Origin: CAYMCO01 sp964388955 | Lineage (GTDB): Bacteria; Chloroflexota; Anaerolineae; Anaerolineales; E44-bin32 | NCBI GenBank assembly: GCA_964388955.1 | Contig: CAYMCO010000031.1 | Coordinates: 1 to 64,000 of the forward strand | Direction: 5' to 3' | DNA length: 64,000 nucleotides | Shown here: positions 52,780 through 62,241 of the stretch, piece by piece | How the letters are laid out: each line of letters opens with the position of its first letter | Numbering within the stretch: the stretch's first letter is position 1 | The notes under the pieces: model-generated | Databases searched by the model: none | What the model saw: the letters and a program-made list of their open reading frames with translations, nothing else | What the model was told of the DNA's origin: nothing | Position numbers and translations under genes: made by a program

Positions 52780-53295
52780 TCATGGCAGCAGAGTCTTCAG
52801 GTCGACCGGTGGATCCTCTTTTCGGGCCTCACCCTTGTCCTTGCCCCCGATCGCCAATCCAGCCACACGGTAGAAATTGTAGCCGGGATATTTCCCGGGT
52901 CCCGAGATAAGCAGATCCTCCTTCTCGTACACCAGATTCTGCCGGTCGTACTCCGACATCTCAAAATCAGGGGTCAGTTGTATCGCATAGGTCGGGCAGG
53001 CCTCTTCACACAAGCCGCAGAAGATGCAGCGCGAGAAATTGATGCGGAAGAACTCCGGGTATCGGCGCCCATGCTCGTCCTCGGTCGCCTGCAGCGCGAT
53101 GCAGTCCACCGGGCAGGCGATGGCACACAGGTAGCAGGCGACGCAGCGCTCTTCCCCGTCCGGATCCCGGGATAGGACGATTCGCCCCCGCCACCTCGGC
53201 GGCAGATAGGGCTTCTCCTCCGGGTACTCGACCGTCGCCCGCGGGGTGAAGACATGTTTGACCACTTCCCAAACGGACCGCAGCGAACTCAGCAT
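52780..53295 (-). CDS. nuoI: NADH-quinone oxidoreductase subunit I (two 4Fe-4S)
   Basis: 171 residues. Two complete cluster motifs, CVACYLCAIACPVDC and CIFCGLCEEACPTYA, carry clusters N6a and N6b. N-terminal WRGRIVLSRDPDGEERC is usual. It passes electrons from the peripheral arm to NuoB. Spacing to its neighbours is 14-29 bp. Confidence 0.95.
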   Translation of the reverse strand: MLSSLRSVWEVVKHVFTPRATVEYPEEKPYLPPRWRGRIVLSRDPDGEERCVACYLCAIACPVDCIALQATEDEHGRRYPEFFRINFSRCIFCGLCEEACPTYAIQLTPDFEMSEYDRQNLVYEKEDLLISGPGKYPGYNFYRVAGLAIGGKDKGEARKEDPPVDLKTLLP

Positions 53296-53309
53296 GCTCT
53301 ACCCCTTAC

Positions 53310-54275
53310 TCAACTACCCGTCGCCAGCAGGATGCCGCCGGTCAACAGTATGTTCAACAACGCCAGGGGCAGCATCACCTTCCACCCGTAGGACATCAGT
53401 TGATCATAGCGCGGTCTGGGGACCGAGGCCCGGATGGCGATAAAGAGAAGAATGAATGCGAAAGTCTTGCCGCCAAACCAGACGATGGGCGGCAGGATCG
53501 GGCCCTGCCATCCGCCGAAGAACAGCGTGACAATGATGGCCGATATGAGCCCCAGACCAGTGTATTCAGCGACATAGAACATGCCGAATTTGATGCCCGA
53601 ATACTCGGAGTGAAAGCCAGCGATCAACTCCGACTCCGCCTCTGGCAGATCAAAGGGGGGCCGCCGCATCTCCCCCATTACGGCGATCATGAAGACCACG
53701 AATCCGAGCGCCTGGGGGACGACGAACCACATCCCCTTCTGCGCCGCCACGATGTCCTGCATGCTCAGAGAGCCGGAGAGCATGACGACCCCCATCACCG
53801 ACAAACCCATGAAAACCTCGTAGCTCAACATCTGCGCCGCCGCTCGCAGCCCTCCCATGAGCGAGTACTTGTTGTTGGACGACCAGCCTGCGAGCACAAT
53901 GCTGTACACACCCATGGAGGACATGGCGAGAAAGAAAAGCAGGCCGATGTTCAGATCGACCACATAGAAGCCAGGAGAGACGGGCACGACGGCGAAGGAG
54001 AGCAATACGGTGCTCATGACGATCGCCGGAGCGAGGACAAAGACGGGCTTATCCGCAAAGGGCGGAATCCAATCCTCCTTGGTGAAGATCTTGATCATGT
54101 CCGCCAGCACTTGAAGTACACCGAACGGGCCGACGCGGTTCGGGCCATACCGATCCTGGAGCAACCCCAAGAAACGCCGCTCCAACCAAATGAGCCCCGC
54201 GGCGACCATCAGTGGTCCCATCAAGATCACCAGCAGAATAATCACGTGTGTGAGAACCGGGCTCAAACCGAACAT
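53310..54275 (-). CDS. nuoH: NADH-quinone oxidoreductase subunit H
   Basis: 321 residues, eight or more spans, forming part of the quinone chamber. IWLERRFLGLLQDRYGPNRVGPFG is shown by ERRFLGLLQDRYGPNRVGP; GWSSNNKYSLMGGLRAAAQM and RRPPFDLPEAESELIAGFHSEYSG (core PFDLPEAESELIAGF) are diagnostic. A longer frame starts at 54308, but the ATG at 54275 overlaps the nuoG stop (ATGA). Confidence 0.95.
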   Translation of the reverse strand: MFGLSPVLTHVIILLVILMGPLMVAAGLIWLERRFLGLLQDRYGPNRVGPFGVLQVLADMIKIFTKEDWIPPFADKPVFVLAPAIVMSTVLLSFAVVPVSPGFYVVDLNIGLLFFLAMSSMGVYSIVLAGWSSNNKYSLMGGLRAAAQMLSYEVFMGLSVMGVVMLSGSLSMQDIVAAQKGMWFVVPQALGFVVFMIAVMGEMRRPPFDLPEAESELIAGFHSEYSGIKFGMFYVAEYTGLGLISAIIVTLFFGGWQGPILPPIVWFGGKTFAFILLFIAIRASVPRPRYDQLMSYGWKVMLPLALLNILLTGGILLATGS

Positions 54276-56986
54276 CACTCTCCCTGATCCACTTCCTGCG
54301 CCGCCCAACCGGCGGTCAGTTGGCCGGCGGTTTGGGGAAGGCCAAATGGAAATCCAACTACCCCACGGGGCAGCGAAGCGATGTGCCGCAGCGGAAATGC
54401 GGCCCCGTGGCCGGACACCGTCAAGTGCAGCGCCGCGCCTTCCTCGAGGCCCAGCGCCTCCGCATCCTCCGGATTGACCCCGAAGTACGGCTCAGGGGAA
54501 AGCTCCTGAACCCCTGGGGAATGCCCGCTCAGCGGCTCTGAACCAAATACGTGGTTCAGGGGGACGAGCAGCTTCTCCCCTTCCCGTGGCTCGAAGACCT
54601 CCGGGGTCGTGTCAAAGTAGGAGAAACCGGCCTTCCCCGCCTCGATCAGGCGGACGCCCGGATCACCGCCTACCAACGGGCCCGCAACCTCGCTCTGGAA
54701 TTTGTTGAGCGCCTGGACCGAATTCCAACCCGGCGCCCAGACGCGCGGCAGCAGGGCGGCCGGTGGGATTCCCCGGTACCCCTCCATCGAGAACGCCAGG
54801 GCGGAGTCCAAATCCTCGGGCGGCCGGCGTTCGTTCACATCCTCGTCGGCGTACATGGCCGTGCGCCCGCTGTATCGATGCGGCTGGCGCGGGATCCGCT
54901 CGCCGGACACGCGGAAGTCCGCGTCGGGCGCGATATCGGCCACCGGCGCCAACACGGGCATGTCCGCGATCATCGCCCGGGTCACGTCGTCCAGGTTCAC
55001 TTCGGCCGCCGCACCGCCGCCTTCGACGGCAGCCTGTACGGCATTCAGCCAGCGCCAGCTCTCCCGGATTTCCCCTTCCGGGATGAACACCTGAAAGAAG
55101 CGCTGCGCGCGCCCCTCGTTGTTCACAAAGGTGCCATCGCTTTCGGCAAAGGTCCCGCTGGGCAAGACGATGTCCGCTTGGGCGCTGGTCCGGCTCTCCA
55201 GCGCATCGACGACCACCAGCATGCTCGCGGCGCCCAACAGCTCTTCGGCCAGGGCGACCTCGGCCCGAAAGAGATCGTTCTCCAGCACGATCAGCAGCGG
55301 CTTCTCCGCCCCTTCGAGCGCAAGGCGCGCCGACTCCAGCCCGCCCGCCCCAAAGAGGGCAAGACCAAAGTCGTTTGGCGCGGTCATGGCAAAGCACAGC
55401 TTGGCCGCGGGTTTCTGGGCGTGCAGCGCGCGCGCCACGTTGGCCGCCGCCTCAATCACCGCGGGCTCCCCGCCGCTCACCCCTGAAATGACCACCGGGC
55501 TCTCGGCCGCCAGCAGGTCCGAGGCGATCGCCTCGGCGCGCGCCTCCACCTCCGGCGAGAGATCCGCCACGGCGGGGGCCGCGGGGTCAATGGCGTGCGC
55601 CACGGCAAAGCCCAGCCGCGCCAGGTCCTGGGGTGCAGCGTGGTACGTTTCCCGCGCCACATCTTCCAGCTTGGTGGCCGCGACCGTGGCCAGATAGATG
55701 GGCCCCCTTTCGATTTGCAGCGCCTCCCGCACCGCAGCGTCGTTCCAATCTGGGATCCCCAGCCCGCGGGAGATGGACATGGGTGCCTGGCGGGCGGTTT
55801 GCCGCAGAGCCAGCGCCAGCATAGGGGCGGTGTTGGTCAGGTCCTCCCCCAGCACCAGCGCGGCGTCCGACTCCCGCACCTGGCGCAGGGAGGCCGTCGG
55901 GACGGGCCCCTCCCGCAGGATCTGGGCGGCGGCGGCCACCAAATCGAGCTCCGCCTCGGGCTGCCCCGCGAAGAATCGTTCATCCCCGACCAGCCGGCGC
56001 AGGGCGTGGTTGCCCTCCAGCGAGCCGCGGGGGGATCCGATGCCGAACGCGGGACGCCCGCTCCGGATTGCATCCGCGATGCGCGCCACTGCCTCCGCTC
56101 CGGTTGTCCCCCGGCGTTCTCCATCCCCATCCCGGACGGCAGGCTCCCGCAGGCGCGCCTCGCTGTTGACGAATTCGTAGCCGTAGCGCCCTCGATCGCA
56201 TATGAAGTACCCGTTCACATCCCAGTTGTAGCGATTGCGCACCCGCCTCAAGGCACCGTATCGCTCGCCCGGAGTGATATTGCAGCCCAGCGAGCAGTGG
56301 GTGCAAATGGAGGGCGCGGTCTGCAGGTCCCACTTTCGTGTGTAGTGCCGCTTCAGGGACTTGTCCGTGAACACCCCCGTCGGGCACACCTCCACCAGGT
56401 TGCCGCTGAACTCGCTCTCAAGGGCACCGTCCTCATAGCGGCCATAGTAAAGCGCATCGTGCGCCCCAAACACGTCAAAATCCCGCCCTTCGGCATAGTC
56501 GCGATAGAAGCGCACGCAGCGGTAGCACTGGATGCAGCGGTTCATCTCGTGGTTGACGAAGGGGCCAAGGTATTGGTTGCGGTAGGTCCGCTTGTTGAAT
56601 CGGTAGCGGCGGTATGCGTGCCCGGTCATCACGGTCATATCCTGCAGGTGACACTCCCCGCCCTCGTCGCAGACCGGGCAGTCGTGCGGATGATTCATCA
56701 TCAGCCACTCGATGATCGAGGCGCGGAATTCGACCACTTCGGGGTCATCGATGGAGATGCGGGTCCCGTCGGCGGCCGGGGTCATGCAGGACATCACGAT
56801 CTTGCCACGGGTATCGTTCTCATCCTTGTACTGCTTCACCGCGCACTGGCGGCATGCGCCGATGGAGCCCATGGCCGGATGCCAGCAGAAATAGGGGATG
56901 TTCAGCCCCGATGACAGGCAGGCGTCCAGCAGATTCTGATCCGGGTCCACTTCATAGGCTTTACCATCGACATAGATCGTGGCCAC
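54275..56986 (-). CDS. nuoG: NADH-quinone oxidoreductase subunit G
   Basis: 903 residues, the largest peripheral-arm subunit. The N-terminal 2Fe-2S has CWHPAMGSIGACRQC. The His-ligated cluster is HPHDCPVCDEGGEC. A 4Fe-4S set is CIQCYRC with VEVCPTG. A complete C-x2-C-x3-C-x27-C set begins CTHCSLGC and ends FIC, the ligands for the extra cluster N7 found in only some bacteria. The remaining ~600 residues are a molybdopterin-oxidoreductase-like domain without an evident cofactor site. The C-terminus ends in an MopB-like barrel. Confidence 0.94.
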   Translation of the reverse strand: MATIYVDGKAYEVDPDQNLLDACLSSGLNIPYFCWHPAMGSIGACRQCAVKQYKDENDTRGKIVMSCMTPAADGTRISIDDPEVVEFRASIIEWLMMNHPHDCPVCDEGGECHLQDMTVMTGHAYRRYRFNKRTYRNQYLGPFVNHEMNRCIQCYRCVRFYRDYAEGRDFDVFGAHDALYYGRYEDGALESEFSGNLVEVCPTGVFTDKSLKRHYTRKWDLQTAPSICTHCSLGCNITPGERYGALRRVRNRYNWDVNGYFICDRGRYGYEFVNSEARLREPAVRDGDGERRGTTGAEAVARIADAIRSGRPAFGIGSPRGSLEGNHALRRLVGDERFFAGQPEAELDLVAAAAQILREGPVPTASLRQVRESDAALVLGEDLTNTAPMLALALRQTARQAPMSISRGLGIPDWNDAAVREALQIERGPIYLATVAATKLEDVARETYHAAPQDLARLGFAVAHAIDPAAPAVADLSPEVEARAEAIASDLLAAESPVVISGVSGGEPAVIEAAANVARALHAQKPAAKLCFAMTAPNDFGLALFGAGGLESARLALEGAEKPLLIVLENDLFRAEVALAEELLGAASMLVVVDALESRTSAQADIVLPSGTFAESDGTFVNNEGRAQRFFQVFIPEGEIRESWRWLNAVQAAVEGGGAAAEVNLDDVTRAMIADMPVLAPVADIAPDADFRVSGERIPRQPHRYSGRTAMYADEDVNERRPPEDLDSALAFSMEGYRGIPPAALLPRVWAPGWNSVQALNKFQSEVAGPLVGGDPGVRLIEAGKAGFSYFDTTPEVFEPREGEKLLVPLNHVFGSEPLSGHSPGVQELSPEPYFGVNPEDAEALGLEEGAALHLTVSGHGAAFPLRHIASLPRGVVGFPFGLPQTAGQLTAGWAAQEVDQGE

Positions 56987-56989
56987 GCG

Positions 56990-58264
56990 TTACCTCCACG
57001 GGCATGCTTGGTCATGAATATGGCGCTCAAAATCCTCTCGGAAGTACTTCAGACCACTCTGCAGGGGTTCGGCGGCACCTGGAGCCAGGGCGCAGAACGT
57101 GTTGCCCGGGCCCATCCACTTGGCCAGCTTCTCCAGCAGGTCCAGGTCGCTCTCCTGCCCGGCGCCGTTCTCAATCGCCTCCAGCGTTTTCGCCGCCCAG
57201 CGGAGCCCCTGCCGGCAAGGAGTGCACCATCCGCAGGATTCCTGGGAAAAGAAGCGCTCCATATTCAGGATCATCCCCACCGGGCAAGTCCGATCATCCA
57301 GCACGATCATCGTGCCGGTGCCCATCCGGCTGCCCGCTTTTTGCACCGAGGTGAAATCCATCCTCACGTCGAGGTGTTCCTCGACCAGGAAATCGGTCGA
57401 TGCCCCGCCGGGAAGAAGCCCCCGGAATTTCAGGCCCTCGCGCATACCTCCCGCCTTCTCCTCCAGAATTTCGCGGACGGTGGTGCCCATGGGCAGCTCC
57501 CAGCATCCGGGGTTGTTGACCTTTCCGCTCACGCCATACAGCTTGGTCCCGCCGTCCTCGGAGTGGCTGAGCCCCTTGAACCACTCGGCGCCGTGATTGA
57601 TGATGTGGGGCACGTTGCACAAAGTCTCGACGTTGTTCACGATGGAGGGTTTCCCCCAAAGGCCGCTGGTCTGCGGATACGGCGGCTTGGCGCGCGGGTT
57701 GGCGCGCTTGGCCTCTAGGCTGTTAAGCAGCCCGGTCTCCTCGCCGCACATATAGCGCCCGGCGCTGACGTGCAGGTGCAGGTTGAAGGTGAAATCCGAA
57801 CCGAGGATATTCTCCCCCAGGTATCCGCCCTGATGCGCTTCCTCCATGGCCGCCCGCAGCCGGCGCGCGGCCTCCTTGTAAGCCCAGCGCAGGAAGATAT
57901 ATCCCTCCTCCGCGCCGATCGCATAGGCGCTCAGGATCATGCCCTCGATCAGGGCGTGCGGATCCCCTTCCAGCAGCACCCGATCCTTGAAGGTTCCCGG
58001 CTCCATCTCATCCGCGTTGGCGATCAGGTATTTGGGGCGGGGGGCATGCGGACCGGAGGGCACGAAACTCCACTTCAACCCCGTGGGGAACCCGGCCCCG
58101 CCGCGGCCCTTCAAATTGGAATCCTTCACCTCGCCCATCACATCAGCGGGGGTGAGATCGCTCAGGGCCTTGTGAAGCGCCTGGTAGCCGCCCGCGGCCT
58201 CGTAGCCCTTTCGGTCCAGGGCCGAACCATCAGATGGGATCTTGCCCGTCAGCGGCGTCTCCAT
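56990..58264 (-). CDS. nuoF: NADH-quinone oxidoreductase subunit F (NADH/FMN)
   Basis: 424 residues. The FMN/NADH site GRGGAGFPTGLKWSF, NADEMEPGTFKDR, the ESCGWCTPCRQG motif for cluster N3 and AGRYMCGEETGLLNSLE are present, so this complex can oxidise NADH. The frame also opens at TTG 58267, but the ATG at 58264 overlaps the nuoE stop by one base and is preferred. Confidence 0.96.
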   Translation of the reverse strand: METPLTGKIPSDGSALDRKGYEAAGGYQALHKALSDLTPADVMGEVKDSNLKGRGGAGFPTGLKWSFVPSGPHAPRPKYLIANADEMEPGTFKDRVLLEGDPHALIEGMILSAYAIGAEEGYIFLRWAYKEAARRLRAAMEEAHQGGYLGENILGSDFTFNLHLHVSAGRYMCGEETGLLNSLEAKRANPRAKPPYPQTSGLWGKPSIVNNVETLCNVPHIINHGAEWFKGLSHSEDGGTKLYGVSGKVNNPGCWELPMGTTVREILEEKAGGMREGLKFRGLLPGGASTDFLVEEHLDVRMDFTSVQKAGSRMGTGTMIVLDDRTCPVGMILNMERFFSQESCGWCTPCRQGLRWAAKTLEAIENGAGQESDLDLLEKLAKWMGPGNTFCALAPGAAEPLQSGLKYFREDFERHIHDQACPWR

Positions 58265-58740
58265 CAAGCCTCCGGTGCCCGATAGCCGTCGAGAATGTGG
58301 TCGATCTTTTCGACCGTCAGGTCCTGGTACAGTTCTTCATCGATCATCATCGCCGGCGCGTGATCACAGGTTCCCAAGCACGGTATCGGCAGCAAGGTGA
58401 AGAGGTTGTCCTCCGAGGTGCCGCCGAGTTCGACGCCCAGGCGCGCCTGCAGGTGCTCCAGCAGCCCTGGATATCCCATGATCCAGCAGCTCACGCTGTC
58501 GCAAATCAAGATCACATGCTCGCCCACGGGTTTGCGGAATACCAAGCTGTAGAAAGTGGCCACGCTCTCCAACTCGTCCGGCGTGACCTCCAGCAGGGAG
58601 CTGACCTCGAGCAAGTGTTCGTCGGACACCCATCCGTGGCCGCGCTGCACGATCTTCAGCGCCTCGATCCCCGCGCCTTGCCTGTGCGCGTAGTGGGTCG
58701 CTTCCTCCAGGATGGCCTGCTTCTCCGCTTCCGTCAGCAT
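58264..58740 (-). CDS. nuoE: NADH-quinone oxidoreductase subunit E (2Fe-2S)
   Basis: 158 residues of thioredoxin-like fold. The 2Fe-2S ligands are CDSVSC and, further on, CLGTC, all four present. QGAGIEALKIVQRGHGWVS (family block) and VATFYSLVF lie before them. It binds NuoF and carries cluster N1a. Confidence 0.95.
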   Translation of the reverse strand: MLTEAEKQAILEEATHYAHRQGAGIEALKIVQRGHGWVSDEHLLEVSSLLEVTPDELESVATFYSLVFRKPVGEHVILICDSVSCWIMGYPGLLEHLQARLGVELGGTSEDNLFTLLPIPCLGTCDHAPAMMIDEELYQDLTVEKIDHILDGYRAPEA

Positions 58741-58761
58741 CGCGAGTCCTTCTGCATGATC

Positions 58762-60507
58762 CTACCGATCCACATCGGAAAGCACAAAATCCACGCTGCC
58801 CAGTATCGCCAGCAGGTCGGGCACCATGAACCCCCGGCTGATCATCGGGACCATCTGGACGTGCGGGAAGGAGGGCGTCCGGATCCGCACGCGATAGGCC
58901 TCCGTGCTCCCGTCGCTGATCAGATAGTATCCGTTGTTGCCCTTGGTCGCCTCCACGCTCGCCAGCGCCTCCCCGGGCGGGACCACCGGCCCCCAGCTCA
59001 CATTCAGGAAATGGGTGATCAGGGTCTCGATATCCTCCATTGTGCGAGCCTTGTCCGGCGGGGTGGCCGGCGTCTGGTGCGACTTATATGGCCCGGGGGG
59101 CATGTTCTCCAGGCACTGCTCGATGATGCGCAGGCTCTGGCGCATCTCCTCCACGTGCACGGCAGCCCGATCGTAGCAATCGCCATTCGTACCCGTGGGG
59201 ATGTCGAACTCGAACTGATCGTAGCCGGAGTAGGGCCGCTTCTTGCGGAAATCCCATTCCATCCCGGCGGCGCGCAGCCCCGGCCCCGTGACGCCCCATT
59301 CGATGGCCTCGTCGACCGTGTAGCTCCCGACCCCCTTGGTGCGCGCCTGGAAGACCTTATTGCGCATCACCATGTCGTCATATTCATCCAGCCGCGCGGG
59401 TAGATAGTCCACAAACTCGCGCACCAGCCGGTCCCACCCCTTCGGGAGGTCATGCGCCACCCCGCCGATGCGGAACCAACTGGGGTGCATGCGCCCGCCG
59501 GTGATGGCCTCGATGACCGTGAAAGCCCGTTCCCGGTCGGTGAACATGTATAGCACGGGGGACATCTGACCCACGTCCTGCGCAAAGGTGCCGTAGAAAA
59601 CCAGGTGGCTGGAGATGCGGAAGAACTCCGACATCATCACCCGGATCACTTTGGCGCGGTCCGGCACTTCGATCCCGGCCAGCTTCTCCACCGCCATCAC
59701 GTAGGGCAGGTTGTTCATCACCCCGCCCAGGTACTCCACCCGGTCCGTATAGGGGATGTAGGTGTGCCATGACTGGCGTTCACCCATCTTCTCGGCACCG
59801 CGATGGTGGAAGCCGATATCGGGCACCGCGTCGACGATGAATTCCCCGTCGAGCTGCAGGATGAAGCGCAGAACGCCGTGGGTGCCGGGATGCTGGGGGC
59901 CGAGGTTCAGGAACATGAAGTCGGCCTCTTCTCCGCCTCTCGACAGGCCCCAATCCTCGGGCTTGAACTCCAGCGCTTCCTGCTCGCGATCCTGAATCTC
60001 GTCGGGGAGCAAGAAGGGCGCCATCTCGGTGGCCCGCGCAGGGTGATCCTTGCGCAGCGGGTGGCCCTCCCAGGTGACCGGCATCAGGATGCGCCGCAAA
60101 TGGGGGTGCCCTTCGAACTCCACGCCGAACATATCCCAGACTTCGCGTTCATACCAATTCGCCGCCGGCCAGATATCGGTGATGGTGGGGATGGAGGGCC
60201 GCTCGCCTTCCAGACCGACCTTCAGGCGCACATCCGAGTTGCGGTCAAAGGACAGCAAATGGTAGACCACGGTGAAGTCGCTGGCGGGCTGCCCCTCCCG
60301 ATGGCCGCGCACACGCTCATCGATGGCGGTGAGGTCGTACAGCATGCGGTATGGCTGGGGCACCTGGGTCTTCAAATGTCCCACCACCTCATGCGCGCGA
60401 TCCCGGGACACCCACAAGGTAGGGATCTTGTCCTTGGTGGGCTGCTCCGCCAAGATGGCGTCGCCGAACTTATCTCTCAACTCTCGGACGATGTCAGTGT
60501 CAGTCAT
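58762..60507 (-). CDS. nuoCD: Fused NADH-quinone oxidoreductase subunits C and D
   Basis: 581 residues. Residues 1 to about 165 are NuoC (LYDLTAIDERVRGH, WYEREVWDMFGVEFEGHPHL, MPVTWEGHPLRKDHP). From about 195 on is NuoD (NLGPQHPGTHGVLRFILQLDGE in part, IGFHHRGAEKMGE, RVEYLGGVMNN, GRMHPSWFRIGG). The C-terminal LAILGSVDFVLSDVDR ends in the conserved quinone-site DxDR. The fusion occurs in several lineages. GTG 60543 is possible, but ATG 60507 gives the standard N-terminus. Confidence 0.95.
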   Translation of the reverse strand: MTDTDIVRELRDKFGDAILAEQPTKDKIPTLWVSRDRAHEVVGHLKTQVPQPYRMLYDLTAIDERVRGHREGQPASDFTVVYHLLSFDRNSDVRLKVGLEGERPSIPTITDIWPAANWYEREVWDMFGVEFEGHPHLRRILMPVTWEGHPLRKDHPARATEMAPFLLPDEIQDREQEALEFKPEDWGLSRGGEEADFMFLNLGPQHPGTHGVLRFILQLDGEFIVDAVPDIGFHHRGAEKMGERQSWHTYIPYTDRVEYLGGVMNNLPYVMAVEKLAGIEVPDRAKVIRVMMSEFFRISSHLVFYGTFAQDVGQMSPVLYMFTDRERAFTVIEAITGGRMHPSWFRIGGVAHDLPKGWDRLVREFVDYLPARLDEYDDMVMRNKVFQARTKGVGSYTVDEAIEWGVTGPGLRAAGMEWDFRKKRPYSGYDQFEFDIPTGTNGDCYDRAAVHVEEMRQSLRIIEQCLENMPPGPYKSHQTPATPPDKARTMEDIETLITHFLNVSWGPVVPPGEALASVEATKGNNGYYLISDGSTEAYRVRIRTPSFPHVQMVPMISRGFMVPDLLAILGSVDFVLSDVDR

Positions 60508-60591
60508 ACAGGCTTTCCGCCCTATCGATACGCGATTGCCCACGGCCCGGGTTTGAACGGCTTGAGGACCGTCGAGGATCCACGGCTCCGA

Positions 60592-61197
60592 TCACCCCTC
60601 GCCCACCGCGCGGTGGCACGCCTGGCAAATGGGGGTCACCGTCGCCTCGTCCAGGTACCCCTGATTGGGATCTCCGGAGAGGTGCGAGGTATGGCAATCC
60701 ACACAGCCGGCGGCGTTTGGATCCACCTGCTGCCAACGCGTCAGAAAAACGTGAAAGTGATTGTTGAAGGTTCTGTTGGACGCCAGATCGCCATGGCATT
60801 TTGTGCACGAGCTATCACCGAGCGGGTTCGTGGTGATGGCGGGGCTGTGGAACCGCCCGATCTTGTAGGTATACAGGTCGTGCGCACCCTGCTCCAGGCC
60901 GGTGATGCGCCCAACGGGGCCGCCGGCGCTGTGGCAGTCGATGCAGCGCACGGACTTCTGGGCATGGAATGCCGCCAGTGTGGCCGGATCCTGGGCCAGC
61001 GACTGCTGGAAGTAGGTCACCTCCGGCTCCGTGTGGCACGATGCGCAAAACGAGTCGTGATTCTCCCGGTCAAGCGCATAGGCAGTCCCGCTGACGGCGA
61101 TAATGGCCGCAACCACAACAACGAGCGCGCCGATCCGCAGCAGCCGCCCCCGCCTGGCGGAGCGCTCGCGAGGGCTTCTCCGTCTATCCTCTCCCAC
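60592..61197 (-). CDS. Membrane-anchored pentaheme c-type cytochrome (NapC/NirT/NrfH-like)
   Basis: 201 residues. A basic N-terminus and one membrane span (about 20-41) act as an uncleaved anchor. The exported part has five CxxCH motifs at Cys51, 85, 131, 165 and 191 (CASCH, CIDCH, CTKCH, CVDCH, CQACH), plus further His residues for distal ligation. The look is that of quinol-oxidising NapC/NrfH-type proteins, but with five hemes instead of four. The GTG start has GAGGTG upstream and sits 3 bp after the nuoB stop. It is thus an integral member of the nuo operon, between nuoB and nuoCD. No nitrate or nitrite reductase gene is nearby. Confidence 0.92.
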   Translation of the reverse strand: MGEDRRRSPRERSARRGRLLRIGALVVVVAAIIAVSGTAYALDRENHDSFCASCHTEPEVTYFQQSLAQDPATLAAFHAQKSVRCIDCHSAGGPVGRITGLEQGAHDLYTYKIGRFHSPAITTNPLGDSSCTKCHGDLASNRTFNNHFHVFLTRWQQVDPNAAGCVDCHTSHLSGDPNQGYLDEATVTPICQACHRAVGEG

Positions 61198-61200
61198 TCG

Positions 61201-61836
61201 TTACACCTCGTCCATCGGGCGCAGGACATCCGCCCGGCGTCTTTCCTCACGTTTCAGATCACGCAATGCGGGCCGCTTCCCCTTCTCCACCCCCTGCGGC
61301 CCCACGACCCAGCTCAACGGCCGGCGCTCGCCGCCGATGGCTTTGGCCATCAGGGTCAGGCCCTCCAGGAAGGCGTCGGGCCGCGGCGGGCATCCGGGCA
61401 CATACAGATCGACGGGCAGGAATTTATCCACGCCCTGCACCACGCTGTAGATGTCGTACATGCCGCCGGAGTTGGCGCACGAGCCCATCGAGATCACCCA
61501 GCGCGGTTCCATCATCTGTTCGTACAGGCGGCGCACCACGGGCGCCATCTTCTTGAAGACGGTGCCGGCGATAACCATCACATCGGCCTCCCTCGGGGTG
61601 CCGCGGATGACCTCCGCGCCGAAGCGCGCAATATCGTACTTTGGGGTGATGCTGGTCGCCAATTCCACATAGCAGCAAGAAAGGCCGAAGTTGAAGGGCC
61701 ACGGAGAGCGCGCCCGGCCCCAAGCGATCAAGTCCTGCAGGCGGGTCAGCGCCAGAATGCGTTCGAAGACTTGATCCAGCGATCCGCCCCCCTCGATGGG
61801 CGCCTCACCGTCCGCCTTTGTCATCCACCATCGCAT
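61201..61836 (-). CDS. nuoB: NADH-quinone oxidoreductase subunit B (cluster N2)
   Basis: 211 residues. FGLSCCYVELATS holds the paired Cys, with ISMGSCANSGGMYDIYSVVQG and VDLYVPGCPPRPDAFLEGL completing the ligands of the terminal 4Fe-4S cluster N2. The C-terminal ~35 residues are rich in Arg, Lys and Glu and longer than minimal. Confidence 0.96.
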   Translation of the reverse strand: MRWWMTKADGEAPIEGGGSLDQVFERILALTRLQDLIAWGRARSPWPFNFGLSCCYVELATSITPKYDIARFGAEVIRGTPREADVMVIAGTVFKKMAPVVRRLYEQMMEPRWVISMGSCANSGGMYDIYSVVQGVDKFLPVDLYVPGCPPRPDAFLEGLTLMAKAIGGERRPLSWVVGPQGVEKGKRPALRDLKREERRRADVLRPMDEV

Positions 61837-61854
61837 ACGGATAGACTCCTTCCT

Positions 61855-62241
61855 TCAGTCGCGCTCCCGCCGCCGACCGGGAAGATAACCGCGCGGGCCC
61901 CACTCCAGCGCACCCGTCCGCCAGAGATACACCAGCGCCGCCAACAGCAGCAATATGAAGATCACGATCTCGATGTAGCCGGGCCAGCCGGCCTCCCGCA
62001 CAGCCACAGCCCAGGCGATGATGAAGGCCGCCTCCAGGTCGAAAACCACGAAGAACATGGCCACCAGATAGTATTTGGCGGAAATGCGAAGCCGAGCAGA
62101 ACCGGTTGTCGTGATCCCAGACTCATAGGGCTGTCCCGTCGCGCGGTCCTCGTGGCGTTCGCCGAGCAAGAAGGAGATGACCATCATGCCCCCGACCACC
62201 ACCAACACACCGAAAAAGAACGCCACTAGTGGCCAGAGCAT
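61855..62241 (-). CDS. nuoA: NADH-quinone oxidoreductase subunit A
   Basis: 128 residues, three spans. YESGITTTGSARLRISAKYYLVAMFFVVFDLEAAFIIAWAV is represented by KYYLVAMFFVVFDLEAAFI, the family signature. The usual Cys of the YECG loop is Ser here (PYESG). AGGGAGAGG precedes the ATG. It is the first gene of the leftward respiratory operon. Confidence 0.95.
   Translation of the reverse strand: MLWPLVAFFFGVLVVVGGMMVISFLLGERHEDRATGQPYESGITTTGSARLRISAKYYLVAMFFVVFDLEAAFIIAWAVAVREAGWPGYIEIVIFILLLLAALVYLWRTGALEWGPRGYLPGRRRERD

Noticed and set aside
59803..62229. Rightward 808-codon open frame across nuoCD, the cytochrome gene and nuoB
   Set aside because: It is antisense to three clearly recognisable genes; its His/Gly/Arg-rich text is a shadow.
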